From contig CAWAHF010000004.1 of the NCBI GenBank assembly GCA_963781805.1, forward strand, positions 1,364,001 to 1,428,000: a stretch of DNA of 64,000 nucleotides, in the 5' to 3' direction. The stretch comes from JAFGPL01 sp963781805 (GTDB lineage: Bacteria > Bacteroidota > Bacteroidia > Bacteroidales > UBA10428). The position numbers were made by a program, and so were the translations under genes. Below the pieces are notes generated by a model that ran no database searches, was not told the DNA's origin, and was given only the letters and a program-made list of their open reading frames with translations. Shown piece after piece: positions 54,294 to 62,601 of this stretch (the stretch's first letter is position 1; each line of letters starts with the position of its first letter).

Positions 54294-55373
54294 CTAGCTC
54301 CCATACCTGTAATATGCCTGGCAGGAGCCTTCGCTTGATACCATGCAGGCGCCGACAGGATTGGAGGGAGTGCATGCTTTTCCAAATAGGTTGCATTCAA
54401 GGGGTGTTTTGGTGCCTTTCAGCACTTCTCCGCAAATGCACCCTTTGGGTTCGATGGTGGGTTCAACGGCCGCTTCAATCTGCTTTTCAGCATCAAACTG
54501 CGCATAGGTTGGCCTCAGACCCAGGCCGCTGTCTTTGAGTATTCCAAGTCCGCGCCACCATTCGTCACGGGGTTTAAATACCTCGCCAATGAGTTGTTGT
54601 GCCATTTTGTTTCCGGATACTGTAGCCACTCTTCGGTATTGAATTTCTACCTTTCGCCGGTTCGATTCTATCTGGTGCACCAGCATGTATATTGATTGCA
54701 TCAGATCCACCGGTTCAAAACCGGATATCACAATGGCAAGGTTATATTTGTCGGTAAGCGGCTTATACATATCGGTTCCGGTGACGACGGTAACATGTCC
54801 CGGTCCGATATATCCGTCAATTTTTACGCCCTCATCTATGAGTGCTGCCATGGCCGGAGGCATAAGCTTATGGGCGCTGAACAGGAAAAAATTATCCAGC
54901 CTAATCTTTTCCGCTTCCTTAATGGCAATGGCGCTTGATGGAGTAGTAGTTTCAAAACCGATGCCCAAAAAAATAATCTTTTTATCCGGATTTGACTTGG
55001 CAATTTCAATGGCTTCGAGGGTTGAATAGATGATCCTGATATCAGCTCCTGCTGCCTTTTCTTCGGCAAGCGTGGAGGTTGATCCGGGAACCCTGATCAA
55101 ATCGCCATATGTGGTAATAATCACCTCTTTATTACGGGCATAGGCAACCGCCTGATCAATGTATTTTCGTGAAGTTACACAAACCGGACATCCCGGACCT
55201 GAAAGTAATTTTATGGTCGGAGGCAACAGTGAGGGTATTCCAAAACGCCTGATGGCCATGGTATGGCCTCCGCAGACTTCCATCAGTACAACTGGCTTTT
55301 TGGAGATGCTTTTTATCTTTTCGGAAAGTTCGAGCACCTGCGACTTATTCCTGAATTCATCTACAAATTTCAT
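54294..55373 (-). CDS. hypD: [NiFe] hydrogenase maturation protein HypD
   Basis: HypD is the iron-sulfur scaffold on which the Fe(CN)2CO unit is built. In 359 residues it shows MEVCGGHTMAIRRFGI, GPGCPVC, GFETTTPSSA and the C-terminal Fe-S cysteines (KGCICGEVLKGTKTPLECNLFGKACTPSNPVGACMVSSEG). It is one base from hypC, in the order hypF-hypC-hypD. Confidence 0.96.
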   Translation of the reverse strand: MKFVDEFRNKSQVLELSEKIKSISKKPVVLMEVCGGHTMAIRRFGIPSLLPPTIKLLSGPGCPVCVTSRKYIDQAVAYARNKEVIITTYGDLIRVPGSTSTLAEEKAAGADIRIIYSTLEAIEIAKSNPDKKIIFLGIGFETTTPSSAIAIKEAEKIRLDNFFLFSAHKLMPPAMAALIDEGVKIDGYIGPGHVTVVTGTDMYKPLTDKYNLAIVISGFEPVDLMQSIYMLVHQIESNRRKVEIQYRRVATVSGNKMAQQLIGEVFKPRDEWWRGLGILKDSGLGLRPTYAQFDAEKQIEAAVEPTIEPKGCICGEVLKGTKTPLECNLFGKACTPSNPVGACMVSSEGSCQAYYRYGS

Positions 55374-55374
55374 G

Positions 55375-55614
55375 TCAACCTCCCGGCGGTATCAGGTCAT
55401 TCAGGCTTTCGAGTTCATCAATTAATTTGAGGGTTTCCAGAGCTTCTTTTTCACTGATTTTCTGTAAGGCAAAACCGGTATGTATCAGTATATAATCCCC
55501 CACCTTCACATCGCTGAGCATATGCAATCCGGCATTGACAATAGTCCCCCCCACGGAGGTTTTTGCCATATTTCCGTTAATCTCAAGTATTTTACCAGGT
55601 ATTCCCAAACACAT
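55375..55614 (-). CDS. hypC: [NiFe] hydrogenase chaperone HypC
   Basis: The start at 55614 gives MCLGIPGKILEI with the essential Cys2; a longer in-frame start at 55638 would overlap hypF and bury that cysteine, so it is not used. At 79 residues it has normal HypC length. It carries the iron unit from HypD to the hydrogenase large-subunit precursor. It starts one base after the hypF stop and ends one base before the hypD start. Confidence 0.95.
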   Translation of the reverse strand: MCLGIPGKILEINGNMAKTSVGGTIVNAGLHMLSDVKVGDYILIHTGFALQKISEKEALETLKLIDELESLNDLIPPGG

Positions 55615-55615
55615 A

Positions 55616-57859
55616 TTACCCTCTCTTTTTTGCTGCAATAATTAACTGACCGAGTGCAATTCCTCCATCGTTACAAGGAATCTTATGTTGCGAAAATACG
55701 TCAAAATTATTTTTTATCAACAAAGATTCAATCCTTTCTGAAATGTATTTGTTTTGAAATGTTCCACCTGAAAGCACCACCTTTTTCAGTCCGGTTTCGC
55801 GTCGAATTTTAAGCGCTGTTTTAAAAATGGAATAGATAATGGTATTGTGAAACTTTGTTGAGATAACATTTACAGGATTCTTATGATTGAGATCTTCCAA
55901 AATTTGCTGAAACATCTCTTTAAACGAAATGGTTTCCTGAACCGAAATCTCGTAGCGTGAATTCAGTGAAGGAATGGTCAATGCTTCCAACCTCATGGGT
56001 GCTTCGGCATGGAATTTTGAAATAGGGCAAACATTTATCAGCGCAGCTACCGCATCAAAAAGTCTTCCTGCACCTGATGAAAGCGGAGTATTGATTTTTT
56101 TATCGATGGCCTCGAGGATAAGACTAAGCTTAGGTTCTCCAACGCGGTTTAAGAAAGGGATATCTAGATAACTGATGTGCGTTCCAAACGTCAGGTAAAG
56201 ATAGGATACGGCAATTCGCCAGGGTTCTTCCACCGCCTTATCACCCCCGGGTAAAGGGATATATTCGAAGTGGCTGTATCGTTCAAAACCTTCCAGATCA
56301 GCCAGCAGAAATTCACTTCCCCAGATATTCCCGTCCGCACCATATCCGGTACCATCAAAGCTTATTCCGATCACCTTTTCATTAAGTCCGTGTTCAGCCA
56401 TACACGAAGCAATATGTGCATGATGGTGTTGTACCGGGATCCCTTTGATTTTCAATTTTGAAGCATAATTTGTCGAAAGGTAATCCGGATGCATATCGTA
56501 TGCAATAAACGAAGGTTTAAACCGGAAAAGTCTTTTAAACTTTTCGATACTTTCGGTATAAAATTCGCTCGTTTCAACATTTTTCAAATCGCCGATATGT
56601 TGGCTCAGAATCGCCTGTTTACCTTTGCCGATGCAAAAACAATTTACCAACTCGGCTCCAGCTGCAAAAATTCCTTCAACGTTTAATGTTGTATTGACCG
56701 GAGAAGGCGCATATCCTCTCGAACGTCTGAAAACCCGTTCTTTATTTCCAATGATTTTAACTACCGAATCATCTGTTCGGTTCTGAATTTCACGATTATA
56801 ATAAAGAATTGCATCTGCGGTATCTTTGAATACTTTTTCGGCTTTGGTCTCATTAATGATGATTGGTTCTTCAGCCAGGTTTCCGCTGGTAAGCACCAGA
56901 GCAGGCAGGTTTAATTTATCAAACAGTAAATAGTGAACAGGCATATAAGGCAAAAAAGCGCCAATTGTATTCAGTCCCAGCGTCACTGACGGAGCAAGCC
57001 CTTTTTTCGTTTGAAGCAATACAATGGGTCTTCGCCAGGAAGTTATCGATTTCTCCTCCAATGAATTCAATTCGGCATATTCCTTTACAGTTTCAATATC
57101 TTTGAACATTACTGCAAAAGGTTTTCCTTCCCTCATTTTAGAAGTTCTCAACCGGTTAACTGCTTTTTCATCGATAGCATTACACATCAGGTGAAAACCA
57201 CCTGTACCTTTCACAGCAATAATTTTCCCTTCATTCAACAGGTTAGTTGCGGTAAGAATGATATCATTCAGGGCCTGAATAATCATATCCCCATATATCA
57301 TTTCATACACAGGACCACAAATGTTGCAGGCAACGGGTTGGGCATGAAAACGACGGTCAAGAATATCATTATATTCGTTGCTGCAATCCTTACACATTCT
57401 GAATGGTTTCATGGTGGTATTCCTGCGGTCGTAAGGTAAATCGGTAATGATGGTGAACCGTGGACCACAATTGGTGCAATTGATCAACGGAAAGTTGATA
57501 CGATGTGGTTGAGAACGCATATCCTCAAGACATTCAGGACAGACAGCAATATCGGGACTGATTTCGGTAATTGCATTGGTATTATCCATGCTTTCGGCAA
57601 TGGAAAAATCAGTAATTAACTGAGGTTCAGTTTCCTTAGTAGAAATGTTGTGAATCTGGGCTGCCGGAGGAGTTTCGTTGTTAAGGCTTTCCAGGAAAAG
57701 AGAAACATTCTTTTGTTCTCCCTGTGCAAGGATTTTCACCCCGTCGGATAGATTCCTGACATTTCCGGAAAGATTAAATTTTCTGGCCATTCTGTATACA
57801 AAGGGACGGAATCCCACACCCTGCACCAAACCCACCACTTTTATTTCAAATGCAATCAT
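55616..57859 (-). CDS. hypF: Carbamoyltransferase HypF
   Basis: HypF transfers a carbamoyl group from carbamoyl phosphate to HypE. The 747 residues contain an N-terminal acylphosphatase domain (VGLVQGVGFRPFVYRMA, GNVRNLSDGV), zinc-finger repeats (CPECLEDM ... CTNCGPRF, CKDCSNEY ... CNICGPVY), a YrdC-like domain (AVKGTGGFHLMCNA) and the Kae1-like carbamoyltransferase domain (HHHAHIASCMAEHG, SGGTFQNKYISE, PCNDGGIALGQ). The hypF-C-D and hypE-A-B sets on opposite strands together make a complete Hyp system. Confidence 0.96.
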   Translation of the reverse strand: MIAFEIKVVGLVQGVGFRPFVYRMARKFNLSGNVRNLSDGVKILAQGEQKNVSLFLESLNNETPPAAQIHNISTKETEPQLITDFSIAESMDNTNAITEISPDIAVCPECLEDMRSQPHRINFPLINCTNCGPRFTIITDLPYDRRNTTMKPFRMCKDCSNEYNDILDRRFHAQPVACNICGPVYEMIYGDMIIQALNDIILTATNLLNEGKIIAVKGTGGFHLMCNAIDEKAVNRLRTSKMREGKPFAVMFKDIETVKEYAELNSLEEKSITSWRRPIVLLQTKKGLAPSVTLGLNTIGAFLPYMPVHYLLFDKLNLPALVLTSGNLAEEPIIINETKAEKVFKDTADAILYYNREIQNRTDDSVVKIIGNKERVFRRSRGYAPSPVNTTLNVEGIFAAGAELVNCFCIGKGKQAILSQHIGDLKNVETSEFYTESIEKFKRLFRFKPSFIAYDMHPDYLSTNYASKLKIKGIPVQHHHAHIASCMAEHGLNEKVIGISFDGTGYGADGNIWGSEFLLADLEGFERYSHFEYIPLPGGDKAVEEPWRIAVSYLYLTFGTHISYLDIPFLNRVGEPKLSLILEAIDKKINTPLSSGAGRLFDAVAALINVCPISKFHAEAPMRLEALTIPSLNSRYEISVQETISFKEMFQQILEDLNHKNPVNVISTKFHNTIIYSIFKTALKIRRETGLKKVVLSGGTFQNKYISERIESLLIKNNFDVFSQHKIPCNDGGIALGQLIIAAKKRG

Positions 57860-57975
57860 ATTCCTCTCAACCCCCTATTCGTAACATCTTCCCTTAAAAG
57901 ATAAAAATACAATTTTTTTGTTGCAGGAAAGGGTTTTTGGGGATGAATCTTTGGAAGAAGATTATTTTGGTTTTA

Positions 57976-58008
57976 AACTTTCCAAAAGTTTGTAACTTTT
58001 GGAAAGTT
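57976..58008 (-). terminator. Perfect 15-bp hairpin between ald and hypF
   Basis: AACTTTCCAAAAGTT (57976-57990) and its exact inverse (57994-58008) leave a 3-base loop, starting 9 bases after the ald stop. No strong T tract follows, so it may be a terminator, an RNA-stability element or a dispersed hairpin repeat. The remaining gap to hypF is AT-rich. Confidence 0.6.
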
Positions 58009-58017
58009 GACGAAATG

Positions 58018-59130
58018 CTATAATAATTCATCTATCGAATGACAAGGCAAATTAAATGCCTCTGCAACTGCCGGATATACCAGCTTGCCTTTATAAAGAT
58101 TCACTCCCAGTTTAATCTCATTGGAATTTTTGCAGGCTTCTTCCAGTCCCAATTCTGCTATCATCAGGCCGTATCGCAAAGTTGCACTTGTCAGTGCCTT
58201 GGTAGAACTCAGAGCTACCGCCCCGGGCATATTGGCAACACCATAATGTACAATACCTTCAATAACATATACCGGATCGTCGTGGGTGGTAGGGTGAATG
58301 GTTTCAACACAACCACCCTGGTCAACCGCAACATCCACAATCACCGAACCTTTTTTCATGAGTTTCAGATGTTCCTGTTTAACAAGGGTTGGAGCCTTGG
58401 CGCCCGCCAGTAAAACTGCACCTATTATTAAATCACTCTCTTTAAGTATCTTTTCAATATTCGCGTCAGTACTGTATAAAGTGGTAATTCGAGAACCGAA
58501 AATATCATCGAGGTAGGCAAGCCTGCGTGAGTTAACATCCAGAATGGTGACTTCAGCTCCCATACCGGTGGCAATTTTGCAGGCGTTTGTACCAACCACT
58601 CCGCCTCCTATAATGCCCACCTTACCACGCTCCACTCCGGGAACACCGCCCAGCAGAACACCGCGACCACCAAACGTTTTTTCGAGATATTTGGCACCTT
58701 CCTGTACAGCTAATCTACCCGCAATTTCACTCATAGGAGTCAGACAAGGTAACAGTCCATCTTCATTCTCTATAGTTTCATAAGCAACACCCCTGATTCC
58801 TTTTTTCATCAACGCTTCGGTAAGGGTTCTGTTGGCAGCCAGGTGCAGATAAGTATAAAGTATCTGATTTTCATGAAAGAGATCATATTCCTCAGGTAAG
58901 GGGTCTTTGACTTTGATAATCATCTCGGAGTTATTAAAAATCTGTTTTCGATCCGTAATAATCTTTGCCCCGGCTTTTACATACTCAACATCTTCAAAAC
59001 CTGCAGCTACTCCTGCGTCTTTTTGAATTAATACCTGGTGTCCGCGCGACACATACGATTTCACATCCGAAGGAATTAATCCTACACGGTATTCATGGTG
59101 TTTTATTTCTTTTACACATCCTACTTTCAT
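58018..59130 (-). CDS. ald: Alanine dehydrogenase
   Basis: The enzyme reversibly converts pyruvate, ammonia and NADH to alanine. In 370 residues it has the AlaDH/PNT N-terminal block (VGCVKEIKHHEYRVGLIPSD), catalytic-region YTYLHLAANR, ACGFETIENEDG-like VAYETIENEDGLLPCLTPMSEIAGR, the nucleotide motif GGGVVGTNACK and VDVAVDQGGCVETIHPTTH. It stands beside hydrogenase maturation genes and could offer another outlet for NADH. Confidence 0.94.
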   Translation of the reverse strand: MKVGCVKEIKHHEYRVGLIPSDVKSYVSRGHQVLIQKDAGVAAGFEDVEYVKAGAKIITDRKQIFNNSEMIIKVKDPLPEEYDLFHENQILYTYLHLAANRTLTEALMKKGIRGVAYETIENEDGLLPCLTPMSEIAGRLAVQEGAKYLEKTFGGRGVLLGGVPGVERGKVGIIGGGVVGTNACKIATGMGAEVTILDVNSRRLAYLDDIFGSRITTLYSTDANIEKILKESDLIIGAVLLAGAKAPTLVKQEHLKLMKKGSVIVDVAVDQGGCVETIHPTTHDDPVYVIEGIVHYGVANMPGAVALSSTKALTSATLRYGLMIAELGLEEACKNSNEIKLGVNLYKGKLVYPAVAEAFNLPCHSIDELL

Positions 59131-59240
59131 GACTTGTTTATTTAATCTTTATGTAAACTAAGCTAATTCTTTGATAATAAGTTATGATTTTGATCAGTAT
59201 GATTATTTCAGAAAAAAGTGGTGAATGTTCTCTCCTTCCC

Positions 59241-60690
59241 CTAATTAACCAATAATTTCGTGATTTGCTGCTTTGAGTCACCTATAATTTTAACAAAGTA
59301 GAAACCTTTTGATAATGATGAAATATCAATCTTTGTTGTCAGAAAATTTAATCTATGTTCAACTATCTTCATTCCGCTCATATTCCATAATTCCAGAGTA
59401 ATGTTCCTTTGAATTTCAGGAACCTGAACTGTTATATAGTCGTTGGCTGGGTTAGGGAAAATTGAAATAAGGGATATTTTTTTATTGAACTCATTAATTT
59501 CGGTAATTACAAGAGGTGTTCCCCATATTACATCTCCTTTTTTATAATATAAAAGTTTATGACTGTAATGTTCACAAAGAGAAAATGGACAATTCGAGGC
59601 ATCATAATATGGTCCGCCCAATCCCTTATAATAATTATAAAGAAAATCGCAATCATTTACCATTAATAAATGTTTACAGCTATCTTGAAAATCGTAAATG
59701 ATCCAGTTGAATGTATAAGGTTTTGATTTACTATTATTTAACATTGTGAATTCATTGTATTTGTAGTATTCATCTACTATTTCACCAGGTAAAAGATTAA
59801 ATTCAGGATTATCTGAAATATAATAATTGATTGTATCAATGCTACTTATACCTAAATTTTCTTTTTTTAACCCGACCAGATAAATAATGGTATCATTTTT
59901 TTCCTGTCGTGACAAGACTTTAAAAATCTCTTTAGAATCTTCTCTAACAACACACTTATATGACTGATCCCCCCCCTTGATCATAGGTTGACGTATGTAT
60001 TTCATCCCCTGGTTCATAATTATAAATCTCATCCCAGGTAAGGTTGGTTGTACCTGTTTCGGGATTGGTAAATCCTATCAGATTGAAAGGCCCTAAATCA
60101 GGATGATGTTTGTTGTAAACGCCATCACCAAAATCAGGAAATACCATAAAGGAAGGCATAGATATAAATCCGTAATTTTTACTTAGTTTCAGTTGCCAGC
60201 CATTTATATCATGCGATATCTGATAACCAAGTGAATCGACAGCCTGTAATTCAATAATTTTTATTGAATCTACAATACCTAGAATTGTATCCTTTTTAAC
60301 AGAGGTAACTTTGGCAACAATCTTGCTTTTATCGAACCATTGATAGCATATCCAGCTTTCATTGACATCTGCCTGGGTCCTTATCAGAATGCTGTCGTTA
60401 TAATAGTTAAAGAAATATATGTCCCTATTGTCCTTTATCAAAACCGGTCTTCCTATCCATGAGCCCAGGTCAGTTCTAAAGCAGTCATAATCAACAGCTA
60501 TAATATTGTTAAAATTAAAAAGTATTGTATCCAAACCATCCACTTCCATTGAATCAATACGAATAGCCCTGATAAATCCATCCGGGTCTGCAAAATAGGT
60601 TTCAGAGTTGGTTTTTATACATCTGTAATTCTGAGAATAAGATGTAGAGAAAATAAAAAATAAAAGAATAGTAGGAGAGAATTTTTTCAT
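59241..60690 (-). pseudogene. Type IX secreted protein split by a frameshift in a G8 tract
   Basis: The N-terminal frame starts at 60690 (MKKFSPTILLFFIFSTSYSQ signal peptide) and runs to a stop at 59956; the C-terminal frame (about 59241-60032) ends in the type IX domain SIFPNPANDYITVQV ... KGFYFVKIIGDSKQQITKLLVN. They overlap at a run of eight C on the plus strand (59969-59976), eight G on the coding strand. Removing one G joins the frames into a 482-residue secreted protein. The break could be a sequencing error, a mutation or a phase-variable switch. Function unknown. Confidence 0.75.
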
Positions 60691-60710
60691 AGTGCGTTTA
60701 AATTTTATAA

Positions 60711-60739
60711 GGATTCCATCCCTCAAAGGGATGGAATCC
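60711..60739 (-). terminator. Perfect 13-bp hairpin after rex copy 2
   Basis: GGATTCCATCCCT (60711-60723) and AGGGATGGAATCC (60727-60739) pair perfectly around a 3-base loop, beginning one base after the rex stop codon. The stem is identical to that at 29438-29466, 31 kb away. Confidence 0.75.
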
Positions 60740-60740
60740 T

Positions 60741-61343
60741 TTATATATAAAAAAACAAGCTTTCCAGTTCACTGCGCAGGTTGACATAATTTACAATTAC
60801 ATCATCGGGGACCTGTAGAATTATAGGAGAAAAGTTCAGAATACCCTTGATTCCCAAATCAACCAAAATATCGCACACTGCTTGTCCTGCCATTTCAGGT
60901 ACAGCTATAATGGCAGTTTTTATTTCATGATGTTTTACAATCTCATCCAATTTTTCCAGCGGATAAACCGGTATTGCATATTTTTTGGAAAGTTTAGAAG
61001 GATCAAGATCAAATCCTGCGACAATGTTGATACGGTTTTCCCGGAACCCCTGGTAATTTGATAATGCCCGACCTATATTTCCCATTCCGATTACAATTAC
61101 CTTTCTCTCATCGCTGGTTTTAAATATTTCGTCGATTACCGACAGAAGGTATTTTATGTCGTAACCACCCCGTTTGCTACCCTTTATACCAAATACTGAA
61201 AAGTCTTTCCTGACCTGCTCTGCTGTAACGCCTGCCTCCTTGCCAAGATTGTATGAAAATACTTTTTCAAATCCCAGCTTTTGAAATTTCAATAAACAAC
61301 TGCGGTATTGCAAAAATCTTTTTAAAACCCTATAGCTTGCCAT
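60741..61343 (-). CDS. rex: Redox-sensing transcriptional repressor Rex (copy 2)
   Basis: This 200-residue paralogue has the winged helix (YNLGKEAGVTAEQVRKDFSVFG), the nucleotide-binding GMGNIGRALSNY and AGFDLDPSKLS, and Rex-type C-terminal helix. It differs clearly from copy 1, for example GWGNLG there and GMGNIG here. It is transcribed away from the second hydrogenase-type operon, whose promoter is in the 159-base gap between them, as expected for a local regulator. Confidence 0.92.
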   Translation of the reverse strand: MASYRVLKRFLQYRSCLLKFQKLGFEKVFSYNLGKEAGVTAEQVRKDFSVFGIKGSKRGGYDIKYLLSVIDEIFKTSDERKVIVIGMGNIGRALSNYQGFRENRINIVAGFDLDPSKLSKKYAIPVYPLEKLDEIVKHHEIKTAIIAVPEMAGQAVCDILVDLGIKGILNFSPIILQVPDDVIVNYVNLRSELESLFFYI

Positions 61344-61440
61344 TCCCTTTTATCCTTTGACCGTAAAACGATACAGACACTTTTTTTTTTAATAATGATT
61401 CAAAATTAACATCTATTCGTAAATTTTCATCAAAAAAATA

Positions 61441-61470
61441 TTGGTAAAAATAATACTTTGTTTATATTTG
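61441..61470 (+). promoter_or_regulatory. Promoter of the second hydrogenase-type operon
   Basis: TTG at 61441-61443 and TATATTTG at 61463-61470 (an exact -7 match) are separated by 19 bp, the standard spacing. It rules out the TTG at 61458 as a start codon, because that codon lies upstream of the transcription start, and supports the ATG at 61503. Confidence 0.6.
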
Positions 61471-61487
61471 ACAATAATTATTGTGAA
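61468..61487. promoter_or_regulatory. Near-perfect 20-bp palindrome over the transcription start
   Basis: TTGACAATAATTATTGTGAA is self-complementary at all but the third base from each end and overlaps the -7 box and the expected start site. It has ACAAT/ATTGT arms and does not match the usual orientation of Rex boxes. A repressor, possibly Rex copy 2, may bind here. Confidence 0.5.
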
Positions 61488-61502
61488 TTTTGGAACATTA
61501 AA

Positions 61503-62507
61503 ATGAACCCTTCATTCCAAATACACTCTCATGATTGGTATGCATTCCTGCATAAATCCACACCTGAATACAATGTGTATGTTCCCGTTAAATACAATAA
61601 TAACTTAGAATATGAGATTCTGTCAGGTAATGAGGAAGATATTATTTTAAACCTGCCTAAACCGGTTACCCCTTTAAAAACCTTTTTCCTTCCTATCCGT
61701 GAAAATGTAGTTATTGATACTTCATTTCACAATAAAAATATTATCATTGGAATTCCCTCGTGTGATTTGCATGCATTGGATTTGCTCGATAAAATGTATC
61801 TCGATGAAAAATTTATTGATAAATATTATCAGTCAAACAGGGAAAATTCGATTCTGATAGGTACAGATTGTCTGGAAATTCAGGAAAATTGTCATTGTAC
61901 AACATACGATATTCATCCTTATCCGGAAAAAAATCACGACATATCCATTGTCGCATTGAACGGGGACATTATTGGAAATGTGAATTCTGATAAGGGAGAA
62001 ACCTTGCTTAATGATATCCAAAAGAACTTTCAGGTTAAAATAGCTGAAAAAAATAAAATTGATGAAATTGAGAGCAAACGAAAAGAAATAATAAACAGAC
62101 TCAAAAAGAAAAATAACGCTTTACCGGATTACAAAAAGACAGCTGAACTAATTCAAAAATCGGGAAAAGAGCCCTGGGAAAAGCATTCTCAAACATGTGT
62201 ATCCTGTGGGGCATGCACTACCATTTGTCCTACTTGCACTTGTTTTCTGCTAATTGATCGACCCGATTTTGAAAAAGTACGACAGGTTGATGCCTGTCAG
62301 TATCCAGGCTTCGAGCGAATTGCTGCCGGAGAAGACCCTCTGAAGAAGAGATCCCTGCGTTTTAGAAACAGGTATTTATGTAAGTATCTGTGGAAACCTG
62401 AGAGATTTGACTCTAAAGCCTGTACAGGTTGTGGCAGGTGCATTGATAGTTGTATTGGCAATATCAATAAAAACAAAATATTCATTGAGATGGTAGAAAA
62501 TGGTTAA
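61503..62507 (+). CDS. Sulfhydrogenase/AsrA-like [4Fe-4S] beta subunit
   Basis: The 334-residue subunit has the family pattern of sulfhydrogenase beta and anaerobic sulfite reductase subunit A proteins: FLPIRENV, IGIPSCDLHALDLLDKMYLDEKFID near the middle of the N-terminal half, then CVSCGACTTICPTCTC and CTGCGRCIDSC, two [4Fe-4S] motifs near the C-terminus. It would pass electrons between the flavin subunit and a hydrogenase module. The ATG at 61503 is used because of the promoter position. Confidence 0.85.
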   Translation: MNPSFQIHSHDWYAFLHKSTPEYNVYVPVKYNNNLEYEILSGNEEDIILNLPKPVTPLKTFFLPIRENVVIDTSFHNKNIIIGIPSCDLHALDLLDKMYLDEKFIDKYYQSNRENSILIGTDCLEIQENCHCTTYDIHPYPEKNHDISIVALNGDIIGNVNSDKGETLLNDIQKNFQVKIAEKNKIDEIESKRKEIINRLKKKNNALPDYKKTAELIQKSGKEPWEKHSQTCVSCGACTTICPTCTCFLLIDRPDFEKVRQVDACQYPGFERIAAGEDPLKKRSLRFRNRYLCKYLWKPERFDSKACTGCGRCIDSCIGNINKNKIFIEMVENG

Positions 62508-62522
62508 AGACCTGACTTAATA

Positions 62523-62592
62523 CTTGAAACTTAAAACCTGAAACTTGAAACTTGAAACTTGAAACTTGAAACTTGAAACTTGAAACTTGAAA
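62523..62592. repeat. Heptanucleotide tandem repeat (CTTGAAA)n
   Basis: Ten units of CTTGAAA stand in tandem, the last seven (62544-62592) perfect and the first three with one change in two of them. The array fills the gap between the beta and gamma subunit genes and ends 9 bases before the GTG start codon of the gamma subunit. Confidence 0.92.
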
Positions 62593-62601
62593 CTAACTAA
62601 A

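Noticed and set aside
54117..54338. 73-codon plus-strand frame
   Set aside because: It overlaps the hypD 3' end, has no recognisable domain and no clear start signals.
61468..61487. A standard Rex box before the second hydrogenase operon
   Set aside because: The arms are ACAAT/ATTGT in the opposite order to TTGT/ACAA, so it was kept only as an unassigned palindrome.
61458..61502. TTG at 61458 as start of the beta-subunit gene
   Set aside because: It lies between the -33 and -7 promoter boxes, so it would not be transcribed; ATG at 61503 fits.
62523..62592. Heptamer array as a CRISPR
   Set aside because: Units are 7 bases with no spacers; it is a simple tandem repeat.
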